NCBI GenBank assembly: GCA_045641065.1 | Contig: JAZUGF010000048.1 | Coordinates: forward strand, 1-22,873 | Direction: 5' to 3' | From: UBA1723 sp045641065 | GTDB taxonomy: Bacteria > Bacteroidota > Bacteroidia > Bacteroidales > Paludibacteraceae | Length of the DNA stretch: 22,873 nt | Shown: positions 15,942-22,170 of the stretch, piece after piece | How the letters are laid out: each line of letters opens with the position of its first letter | Position numbering within the stretch: position 1 is the stretch's first letter | Position numbers and translations under genes: made by a program | Notes under the pieces: model-generated | What the model saw: the letters and a program-made list of their open reading frames with translations, nothing else | Database searches by the model: none | Told to the model about the DNA's origin: nothing

Positions 15942-17168
15942 TCAGTCGTAGAGATGATACTTTTTTGATTTTCGTCGCCATGACGATTCTGAATCTCTCC
16001 AAATATCTTTCACGTCGTCGAATTTATATCTCTCCGACATCTTCAAACGAATCTTATTTGAGCCACAGACGTTGTCGAAACTCTTCTTAGTCTTATCCGA
16101 ACACATGGCAAAGATGTCTTTAGTAGGATAAAGATTGTGCAAAGCCTCCAAAACCTTAAACTGAACCTCTGTCAGTCTGGCTTTTTGCAAATCATCTATG
16201 TAGACCTGCACTCCTTGCACGATTGTCCCAGAAAGAGCAGAAAACTGTGGTTTATATACAATCGGACGGAATGTCAATCCATCCAACTTCATATTATTCA
16301 ACTCTGTAGCCAAAGAATCGGCATTCACCCAGTCGGCAGCAAACGCATCAAAAGGAATTGTGTAGCCAACACCGATGTTAAGCACACCAAGTTCACCTAC
16401 GATTCCACTCATAGGATAATAAGCGGCACACTGCCAATAAGGAATCTGTGGAGAGGTCATCACCCAACGTAGTCCGGTCTGAGAATAATCCATATCTCGT
16501 TTCCAACCATCCATAGGGACAACCGTAAGCTTACACTTCTTCTTAGTCAAGCCCTCCTCGTTAAGCAAAGAGGCAAGTTCACCTACAGTCAAACCATAAA
16601 CATATGGTATCGGATATTTACTGATGAAACTGAAATAGCCATCATACACAAGCGGACCTTCAATCTTATTTCCTCCAAGAGGGTTCGGACGATCCAACAC
16701 AACAACCTCTTTATCATTCTCACCTGCAGCCTCCATAACGAGTCCAAGTGAGCTGACAAATGTGTATGAGCGGCAGCCAACATCCTGAATATCATAGACT
16801 ATCACATCCACATCTTTCAGCATCTCCACCGTAGGTTTCTTAGTCTTACCATAAAGGCTATGCACCTTCAAACCCGTCTTTGCATCGACAGAACCATTGA
16901 CAGTACCACCAGCATAGACATTACCACGAACACCATGCTCTGGAGCAAAAAGGCAGACAAGTTTTACTCCGTCGGCAGAATTAAGCACATCAATCGTGCT
17001 TTGGAGATTGCCATCCACACCAGTGGCATTGGTCAACAACCCCACTCTTTTGCCTTTCAATATGTCAAAATCACGCTGTTTGAGCACATCGATTCCAAGC
17101 GTCACCTGAGCGAACACCATTAAAAAGGACAAACACGATATGCAAAGCAACAAGATTCTTTTCATCAC
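15942..17168 (-). CDS. namZ: NamZ-like exo-beta-N-acetylmuramidase (DUF1343, GH171)
   Basis: 408 residues with a signal peptide (MMKRILLLCISCLSFLMVFA). DUF1343 hallmarks are clear: GIDVLKQRDFDILKGKRVGL, LTNATGVDG, LFAPEHGVRG, VHSLYGKTKKPT, VIVYDIQDVGCRSYTF, VLDRPNPLGG and VYGLTVGELASLLN. The Bacillus subtilis member NamZ (YbbC) removes terminal N-acetylmuramic acid from peptidoglycan chains, so this protein probably helps recover cell-wall sugar in the periplasm. The Glu in APEHG is a likely catalytic residue. It is the first gene of the minus-strand envelope operon and is divergent from the DUF3791 module. A divergent promoter pair with touching -33 elements lies upstream. Confidence 0.9.
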   Translation of the reverse strand: MMKRILLLCISCLSFLMVFAQVTLGIDVLKQRDFDILKGKRVGLLTNATGVDGNLQSTIDVLNSADGVKLVCLFAPEHGVRGNVYAGGTVNGSVDAKTGLKVHSLYGKTKKPTVEMLKDVDVIVYDIQDVGCRSYTFVSSLGLVMEAAGENDKEVVVLDRPNPLGGNKIEGPLVYDGYFSFISKYPIPYVYGLTVGELASLLNEEGLTKKKCKLTVVPMDGWKRDMDYSQTGLRWVMTSPQIPYWQCAAYYPMSGIVGELGVLNIGVGYTIPFDAFAADWVNADSLATELNNMKLDGLTFRPIVYKPQFSALSGTIVQGVQVYIDDLQKARLTEVQFKVLEALHNLYPTKDIFAMCSDKTKKSFDNVCGSNKIRLKMSERYKFDDVKDIWRDSESSWRRKSKKYHLYD

Positions 17169-17190
17169 TATTCCAATTAAATAACGGCTG

Positions 17191-17223
17191 CAAAATTACT
17201 CTTATTTTTTTTGATATTGCCAA
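17191..17223 (-). promoter_or_regulatory. Promoter of the NamZ-like operon
   Basis: On the minus strand TAATTTTG (17198-17191) is the -7 element and TTG (17223-17221) lies 25 bases upstream. The TTG sits in ATTGCCAA, whose other strand provides the TTG of the rightward promoter, so the two divergent promoters share one box. Confidence 0.65.
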
Positions 17224-17251
17224 ATATTGATGAGTTATTAGTATTTTTGCA
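17214..17251 (+). repeat. 38-bp promoter-bearing direct repeat, left copy
   Basis: It matches 18236-18273 at 36 of 38 positions. It contains TTG (17217-17219) and the -7 element TATTTTTG (17242-17249) at 25-base spacing, so it is an active-looking promoter for the DUF3791 module. Confidence 0.85.
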
Positions 17252-17311
17252 CTAAATCGTTAATAACGACACATCAATTCTAAAAAGTAACTGTTTCATA
17301 GTTGAATCAAT

Positions 17312-17536
17312 ATGACAAAAAAAGAGAAAAATATACTGGAATTCTTAGTGGCACTCGTAGCTGAGTTTGCCGCTCATTTCAGCATCTCTCAAGATGTCGC
17401 CTACAACTATATCCGCAAATACCACGGATTAGAATATTTTTTCAAGCATTACAACATTTTGCATACATTGTCATTTGAAGAAAACGTTGAAGACATGATA
17501 CAGGTTTGTGCTAATCATGGAGGACACTTATCATGA
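17312..17536 (+). CDS. DUF3791-family small protein
   Basis: 74 residues, predicted helical. EFLVALVAEFAAHFSISQDVAYNYI, the KYHGLEYFFKHYNILHTLSFEE stretch and the closing ED segment match the pattern of DUF3791 proteins (an EFL start, a middle helix and a Y(D/N)xLHT core). Its stop overlaps the next start in ATGA (17533-17536), implying translational coupling. DUF3791 and DUF3990 genes are commonly adjacent, and the small protein is the natural candidate antitoxin or partner; its activity is not established here. It is served by the promoter at 17217-17249. Confidence 0.72.
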   Translation: MTKKEKNILEFLVALVAEFAAHFSISQDVAYNYIRKYHGLEYFFKHYNILHTLSFEENVEDMIQVCANHGGHLS

Positions 17537-18018
17537 AACTATATCATGGTTCAAACATAGTCATAACTCATCCGGACTTGACCAAAGGCAAACCATTCAA
17601 AGATTTTGGGCAAGGATTCTACTTGTCAGACTCAATTGAACAAGCAATGGAAATGGCAGAAAGAGTTGCAGCGAGAGTAAACGTAGAACAAACCCCAATT
17701 GTAACAACATTTGAATTTGACGAATCTGTTATGTCAGATGGTTCACTCAAAGTAAAATGCTTTGAAACCTACACAGAAGAATGGGCAGAGTTTGTCCTTC
17801 ACAATCGGGATAGAAAGATGCCTCAACCTACCCATGACTATGATATTGTCTATGGGCCAATTGCAGACGATGGTGTTGTCCGCCAAATGCGACGATTCGA
17901 GCTTGGCGACATTACCTTAAAAGAATTGATGCAAGAATTGAGATATCCACCAAAAATAACTTTTCAATATTTCTTTGGAAGCACAAAAGCTCTTGAAAAA
18001 CTGATTTTTATATGCTAA
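17533..18018 (+). CDS. DUF3990 protein, ADP-ribosyltransferase-like fold; candidate toxin
   Basis: 161 residues. It opens with LYHGSNIVITHPDL and continues FGQGFYLSDSIEQAMEMAERVA. This is the H-Y arrangement (His5, Tyr30) of diphtheria-toxin-like ADP-ribosyltransferases, where His and Tyr hold NAD. The segment VYGPIADDGVVRQM and a final QYFFGSTKALEKLIF complete the DUF3990 layout. No signal peptide is present, so the target is intracellular or phage-borne. Overlaps on both sides (4 and 7 bases) mean all three genes are made together, as in toxin-antitoxin or defence cassettes. The modified target (protein, RNA or DNA) cannot be told from sequence. Confidence 0.78.
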   Translation: MKLYHGSNIVITHPDLTKGKPFKDFGQGFYLSDSIEQAMEMAERVAARVNVEQTPIVTTFEFDESVMSDGSLKVKCFETYTEEWAEFVLHNRDRKMPQPTHDYDIVYGPIADDGVVRQMRRFELGDITLKELMQELRYPPKITFQYFFGSTKALEKLIFIC

Positions 18019-18236
18019 CAGAAGGACAAATACAATGCATGAAAGAGGATATGACAATAGCATTAGTTCAGATCCTCATAGATGAACAACATTACTCAAT
18101 GGAGGACGCTCTAAGCACCGTGTATAACTCTATCACATTTCTAAATTTACAAAATACAGCAACAGGGTATTACTACCAAAGTGCTGGGTATCTCTATGAT
18201 GATCTACAAAAAGAAATAAACAATAGAAAGCAATAA
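18012..18236 (+). CDS. Small partner protein of the DUF3990 module
   Basis: 74 residues, acidic and largely helical. The QIQCMKEDMTIALVQILIDE helix is followed by a SMEDALSTVYNSITFLNLQN segment and a YYYQSAGYLYDDLQKEI tail. I recognise it only as the kind of short protein often placed beside DUF3990/DUF3791 genes in Bacteroidales, possibly a diverged DUF3791 relative. It overlaps the upstream gene by 7 bases. It could be a second antitoxin or a specificity subunit. No catalytic motif is visible. Confidence 0.6.
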   Translation: MLTEGQIQCMKEDMTIALVQILIDEQHYSMEDALSTVYNSITFLNLQNTATGYYYQSAGYLYDDLQKEINNRKQ

Positions 18237-18273
18237 TATTGCCAATTATTGATGAGTTATTCGTATTTTTGCA
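18236..18273 (+). repeat. 38-bp promoter-bearing direct repeat, right copy (promoter of the GHL10-like gene)
   Basis: It is 36/38 identical to 17214-17251, with TTG at 18239-18241 and -7 TATTTTTG at 18264-18271 (25-base spacing). It starts at the last base of the small partner gene and ends 23 bases before the GHL10-like start codon. Confidence 0.85.
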
Positions 18274-18296
18274 GTGAACTTATATGATTTACAAAC

Positions 18297-19790
18297 ATGA
18301 GAACTTATTTGAGCGTTATTGCGTTCCTTTTATCTATTCTATTTACGCCAGTCAACGCAGCTAAAAAATTTGAATTGCGTGGTGCTTGGATTGCTACCGT
18401 TGCCAATATTGACTGGCCTTCTACCAAAGGTGATTTTGAAAAACAAAAAGATGAGATGGTTGCTATGATTGATTCTCTTCACAGATGCAACATCAACACT
18501 ATATTCCTTCAGGTTCGTCCATGTGCGGATGCTCTTTATCAGTCGGATATGGAACCATGGAGTGCTTATCTTACTGGAAAACAAGGAACTGCAGTAAGCT
18601 ATGATCCATTGGCATTCGCTGTTGAAGAGTGTCACAAAAGATGTATGGAAGTTCACGCATGGATCAACCCATACCGTGTGACAAACGGTGAAGGAGTCGA
18701 CAAATTGACTAAGAATCATCTTTATTTCCGTCGCCCCGAATTATTTTTGACATACGGAGGAAAAGTCTATTTCAATCCTGGATTGGAGGAAGTCAGAGAC
18801 TATCTTACAAGTGTCGTGATGGATATCGTCCTTCGCTATGACGTCGACGGAATTCACATGGACGACTATTTCTATCCATACAAAGTGGCAGGCGAGGAGT
18901 TTCCTGATTTGGAAACATTCAAGAAGCATCACCGCGATCAATACGACCGTCAGGCTTGGCGACGCGATAACGTCAATCTTGTGGTGAAGATGATCCACGA
19001 CGCCATCCATAGAGCAAAACCATGGGTATGGTTTGGAGTCAGCCCATTCGGAGTATACAGAAACGGAAAAGACGACTGGCGTGCGACTGATGCAGGAGCC
19101 GCTTGTACCAATTATGATGAACTTTGTGCAGACGTCCTACTATGGCTTGAAAAAGGTTGGATCGACTATGCAGCTCCACAGCTATACTGGGAACTTGGCC
19201 GTAAAGGTCTAGACTACGGAGAGTTGAGCAAATGGTGGAGCGACTGGTCGTATGGCAAGAACATGTTTGCAGGACTTTACGCAAGTGGTTTGGCCGTCAA
19301 GAAAGATAAACCTTGGAAAGAAGGCAATGAGGTTATCCGTCAGCTCAACACAAGCTACAACAACAATAAAATCAACGGTTATATTTTCTACAGTGCCAAA
19401 TACCTAAAAGAAGATTACCGAGGGTTGAGCTCAGAATTAAGAAATGGTCTATTCAGATATCCGGCACTAGTGCCTGTCGACCCAACAAGTGCAAGTTCTC
19501 CATCAGCCGCTCCTAAGGGAGTTAAGATCGAAGGCGACATGATGCGTTGGAAGCCAGTAGTAAAGAAAGGAGGATACGACACACGTTACTACGCAATCTA
19601 CTGTTTCGGAGAATTTGAAGATGTCGATTTGAACAAAGTAGAAAAGATCATAGCCTTCACACAAGGCACAGAAGTCGACGTGCAGGATTTTAGATTGCCA
19701 GCTGGAAACTACCAATTCGTTGTGACAGCAATCAATAAGTTCAGACATGAATCAAAGGGATCCAAACCAGTGGATTTTCAAAGCAGATAA
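18297..19790 (+). CDS. Secreted glycosyl-hydrolase-like GHL10 protein (YngK/DUF187 family)
   Basis: 497 residues with a signal peptide (MRTYLSVIAFLLSILFTPVNA). The GHL10 TIM barrel is evident: ELRGAWIATVANIDWPS, NINTIFLQVRPCADALYQS, VHAWINPYRV, DVDGIHMDDYFYPY, WVWFGVSPFGVYRN and YAAPQLYWELG. The last about 100 residues (from GVKIEGDMMRWKPV) form a fibronectin-III-like end domain. Members are thought to cleave peptidoglycan or other envelope glycans. Divergent placement opposite the NamZ-like muramidase operon, with the same promoter sequence, hints at a shared role in wall-sugar turnover, although the DUF3990 module now lies between them. The exact substrate is unknown. Confidence 0.88.
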   Translation: MRTYLSVIAFLLSILFTPVNAAKKFELRGAWIATVANIDWPSTKGDFEKQKDEMVAMIDSLHRCNINTIFLQVRPCADALYQSDMEPWSAYLTGKQGTAVSYDPLAFAVEECHKRCMEVHAWINPYRVTNGEGVDKLTKNHLYFRRPELFLTYGGKVYFNPGLEEVRDYLTSVVMDIVLRYDVDGIHMDDYFYPYKVAGEEFPDLETFKKHHRDQYDRQAWRRDNVNLVVKMIHDAIHRAKPWVWFGVSPFGVYRNGKDDWRATDAGAACTNYDELCADVLLWLEKGWIDYAAPQLYWELGRKGLDYGELSKWWSDWSYGKNMFAGLYASGLAVKKDKPWKEGNEVIRQLNTSYNNNKINGYIFYSAKYLKEDYRGLSSELRNGLFRYPALVPVDPTSASSPSAAPKGVKIEGDMMRWKPVVKKGGYDTRYYAIYCFGEFEDVDLNKVEKIIAFTQGTEVDVQDFRLPAGNYQFVVTAINKFRHESKGSKPVDFQSR

Positions 19791-19805
19791 AAGTAAATAC
19801 ACTAT

Positions 19806-19835
19806 GTAGAGACGGGGCACGCCCCGTCTTTGCTA
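19806..19835. terminator. Palindromic repeat acting as terminator of the GHL10-like gene
   Basis: AGACGGGGC (19810-19818) and GCCCCGTCT (19821-19829) form a perfect 9-bp stem 16 bases after the stop region. The T run after it is short (TTTGC). Its left flank GTAGAGACG is the reverse complement of the right flank CGTCTCTAC of the palindrome at 20274-20293, so it also looks like a member of a dispersed palindrome family. Confidence 0.65.
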
Positions 19836-19948
19836 TTTTAAATACATATTCTGGTATTTAAATAACACCACAGAGACTCAGAGTTAAAGAGAAAGTCTAC
19901 GACTTTATTAGAAGAAAAAAGAGATTTTGTTCAATCATTATTTACGAC

Positions 19949-20020
19949 ATTGCCAAATAAAAATCACTAAAATCCGATATTTCAAAAACATTTCAGTAAC
20001 TTAGTCATAGGATTTAATAT
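19949..20020. repeat. 72-bp direct repeat, left copy
   Basis: It runs from ATTGCCAAATAAAAATCAC to GGATTTAATAT and matches 20145-20216 at 70 of 72 positions. The 124 bases between the copies contain hairpin repeat copy B. No reading frame or clear TAnnTTTG promoter was found in it. Together with the terminator and hairpin repeat, this accounts for most of the 449-base gap between the GHL10-like and BspA-like genes. Confidence 0.9.
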
Positions 20021-20048
20021 GGAGATTATATAGCAGTTGTCCAAAATG

Positions 20049-20119
20049 AGGATTGCAAAGGGCGGAACGCCCTTGCCCCTCCAACAACGCGAGGCCGTAG
20101 CCCGAGCGTATAAAGAAAA
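20049..20119. repeat. Dispersed intergenic hairpin repeat, copy B
   Basis: It aligns with copy A at 9369-9438. The stem is AAGGGCG...CGCCCTT, with further GC-rich partial symmetry in ACGCGAGGCC and GCCCGAGCGT. It sits between the two 72-bp direct repeats. Confidence 0.75.
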
Positions 20120-20144
20120 GCGTGTGTTGAACAACTCGTGTATA

Positions 20145-20216
20145 ATTGCCAAATAAAAATCACTAAAATCCAATATTTTAAAAACATTTCAGTAACTTAG
20201 TCATAGGATTTAATAT
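20145..20216. repeat. 72-bp direct repeat, right copy (leader of the BspA-like gene)
   Basis: 70/72 identical to 19949-20020. It ends 23 bases upstream of the BspA-like ATG, so it is probably the native upstream region of that gene and the left copy a duplication. Confidence 0.9.
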
Positions 20217-20239
20217 TATGAATCAAAATTGAAAAGTCT

Positions 20240-21442
20240 ATGAAAACTACTACAATTTTTCAAATCATAGCAAAGACGCGAGATCTCGCGTCTCTACGAC
20301 AAATCGCATTTGCTACTGCCCTATTTTCATCATTTTCTCTTTTCGCAGAGAAAATCGAAGTGGGAGGAATCTATTATAATTTGAATGGCGACGGTACTGC
20401 CGAAGTGACATACCGTGGAGATGAGGAAGACGGATGGATGTACTATTCAGCCGAAGATCTTTATTTTGGAGACGTGGACATTCCATCGGAGTTTGAATAC
20501 TCTGGTGCGACATACCAAGTAACGAAGATTGGTAATGATGCCTTCGCAGGAAGTAAATACATGTATTCGCTAATGCTACCGTCGACAATATCATCAATGG
20601 GATCAGGATTATTCTCATTGTGCAACAGTTTGGAGTGGATCGGCGTCGACGATATGAATCCAAACTTCGTCAGCCAAGACGGAATACTATATTCCCGCAA
20701 TCCCCTATCTATATTCTTCGTACCAAGAAATATCAGTGGAGACATCTCTATTTTGGACGACATCAAAGAGATTCCGAGCGGAGCATTCCAGAATTGCGTC
20801 AACCTGACATCCATCGCACTACCATCTGAAGTGACAACCATCGCCGACGGATCATTTAACAACTGCTCCAATCTTCAGGAGATATTCATGAACGACAAGT
20901 TGGAAAGCATTGGGGAATACGCATTTTCAAAATGTTCAAGTTTGGCAATCGTCACATTCCCAGAGAGTTTGAAGAGAATCAAAGCCGCTGCCTTTTCCGA
21001 CTGTGCGAGCCTAACATACACACTCATCTACGAAGGCTTGCAAAGCATCGGTAAAATGGCATTCTACAACTGTCCTAATCTTGTCGGAATCCAGTTGCCA
21101 AGCACACTGACAGCTATTGGAGAGAATGCATTCAAAGAGTGTACGAGCCTTGACATTGTAAAAAACGACAGTAATCTTCCTATAGAAATCGGATCAACCG
21201 ATTACGGCTACGTAGCTTACTACGCATCGCAGATAATCAAAGAAGAGACATCCGTTTGCGACAAAGTTAGCGACAAGGACATCGTTGTCAGCAGAGTTGG
21301 CAACCGTTGGGTGATTTCTAACGCGTCTGGCAAATACGTGACTATCTACTCCGTCAATGGCCAAATATTAAGACGTTTCTACTGCGAGAGTGATAGAGAG
21401 GAGATAGAATTGGATGGAGGAAGGATAATTGTGGTGGACTGA
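20240..21442 (+). CDS. BspA-like leucine-rich-repeat surface protein
   Basis: 400 residues. The N-terminus is a signal peptide (about 1-36, hydrophobic IAFATALFSSFSLFA) interrupted by a charged KTRDLASLRQ stretch encoded by a palindromic repeat. From about residue 80 to 310 there are LRR_5 (BspA/TpLRR) repeats with the core L-x-x-I-x-L-P-x-x-x-x-x-I-x-x-x-A-F-x-x-C. The C-terminal about 60 residues (VVSRVGNRWVISNASGKYVT, YSVNGQ, GGRIIVVD) look like a beta-rich sorting domain of the type IX secretion kind, though this is not certain. Such proteins act at the cell surface in adhesion or binding. The stop codon lies in the first unit of a 33-bp tandem repeat that stays open in the same frame for 30 more codons. 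Confidence 0.85.
   Translation: MKTTTIFQIIAKTRDLASLRQIAFATALFSSFSLFAEKIEVGGIYYNLNGDGTAEVTYRGDEEDGWMYYSAEDLYFGDVDIPSEFEYSGATYQVTKIGNDAFAGSKYMYSLMLPSTISSMGSGLFSLCNSLEWIGVDDMNPNFVSQDGILYSRNPLSIFFVPRNISGDISILDDIKEIPSGAFQNCVNLTSIALPSEVTTIADGSFNNCSNLQEIFMNDKLESIGEYAFSKCSSLAIVTFPESLKRIKAAAFSDCASLTYTLIYEGLQSIGKMAFYNCPNLVGIQLPSTLTAIGENAFKECTSLDIVKNDSNLPIEIGSTDYGYVAYYASQIIKEETSVCDKVSDKDIVVSRVGNRWVISNASGKYVTIYSVNGQILRRFYCESDREEIELDGGRIIVVD
20274..20293. repeat. 20-bp perfect palindrome inside the BspA-like signal-peptide region
   Basis: AGACGCGAGA is followed directly by its reverse complement TCTCGCGTCT. With the following CTACG, the right side reads CGTCTCTAC, which matches the outer arm of the palindrome at 19806-19829. 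It encodes the charged KTRDLASLRQ segment. Confidence 0.9.
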
Positions 21443-21535
21443 GATAATATATTAGAAATCGCAAAATCAGACCGAGATAATATATTAGAAATCGCAAAAA
21501 CGGACCGAGATAATATATTAGGAGTAAAAAAATGA
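21437..21535 (+). repeat. 33-bp tandem repeat (three units, last one diverged) spanning the BspA-like stop codon
   Basis: The units start at 21437, 21470 and 21503. Each begins GAC-YGA-GAT-AAT-ATA-TTA. The first has TGA where the second and third have CGA, and that TGA is the BspA-like stop. Read in the same frame, units 2-3 encode DRDNILEIAKT then DRDNILGVKK and end at TGA 21533-21535. Confidence 0.9.
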
Positions 21536-21539
21536 GTAG

Positions 21540-21547
21540 TATATTTG
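21540..21547 (+). promoter_or_regulatory. -7 element upstream of the DUF4143-like remnant
   Basis: TATATTTG fits TAnnTTTG, 46 bases before the ATG at 21594. No TTG is found at 25-26 bases upstream; the tandem repeat occupies that place. Confidence 0.45.
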
Positions 21548-21593
21548 CATAAGAACACAAAGCGAAAAAATCTATGCAATAGATGTATCTTTT

Positions 21594-21872
21594 ATGAATA
21601 AAAGACAAAACGCAGTTCAGAAAAGCGAATGTGATTTCTTGACAGTCGACGGGAATACGGTAACTGGTGTATACCAAGTGAGTTACGACATCTCCTCAGA
21701 TAAAACTCGTCAACGTGAAATTGCAGGATGCGTATCAGCAGCTAAGGCCACTAAATGTGACAATGTATGGTTGATCACCAATAGCCATAGTGAATCCATT
21801 GAGTGTCAAGGTGTGAAGATACAATGTATTCCTGCGTATGAATGGTTAATAGGAGCAACGACAATTGGTTGA
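21594..21872 (+). pseudogene. C-terminal remnant of a DUF4143-type ATPase
   Basis: 92 residues. CDFLTVDGNTVTGVYQVSYD, then REIAGCVSAAKATKCDNVWLIT and VKIQCIPAYEWLIG, strongly resemble the last about 80 residues of the AAA-type ATPases with a DUF4143 C-terminal nuclease-like domain (pattern xDFxV...I.Q.QVxYxL, ...RExxxLxxAxxxxxx...L.IT, V.PxWxWL). The P-loop, Walker B and the rest of the protein, usually about 300 or more residues, are absent upstream, where the BspA-like gene and the tandem repeat stand. I infer a 5' deletion. Expression of the short open frame from its own promoter is possible but its function is doubtful. Confidence 0.68.
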
Positions 21873-22010
21873 TAATAGGAGAATTGGATACTTTGCGATA
21901 AAGCACTGAGACTCACTGCGGAAGCAAGATTGGAATAGAAACATTAGAATTTCTTAAAAATAGATTAGAACAAATAATAAGCAAAACATCTTTTGTTTAG
22001 TCAATTATGG

Positions 22011-22074
22011 TATTTTTGTAGGTGATATAAATCTTTCCTGCACATATTTTTGACGCACCTTAGCACTATCTTTG
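22011..22074 (+). promoter_or_regulatory. Two candidate -7 elements upstream of the EVE-like gene
   Basis: The 298-base gap 21873-22170 holds TATTTTTG (22011-22018) and TATCTTTG (22067-22074), both TAnnTTTG. Neither has a TTG at the usual 25-26 bases. The second is 97 bases before the ATG, leaving a leader of some 80 bases. Nothing else is recognisable in this gap. Confidence 0.5.
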
Positions 22075-22170
22075 CATTGTAATTCAAAAATAAGTCGCAA
22101 TGAACAAATCTTAGTAAATGTGTTGTTCTTAATTACATCACTTAAGTATTAACTATTAAATTATTTGATT

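Noticed and set aside
21437..21535. CRISPR array
   Set aside because: The 33-bp units are directly adjacent with no spacers and no cas genes are present; it is a simple tandem repeat.
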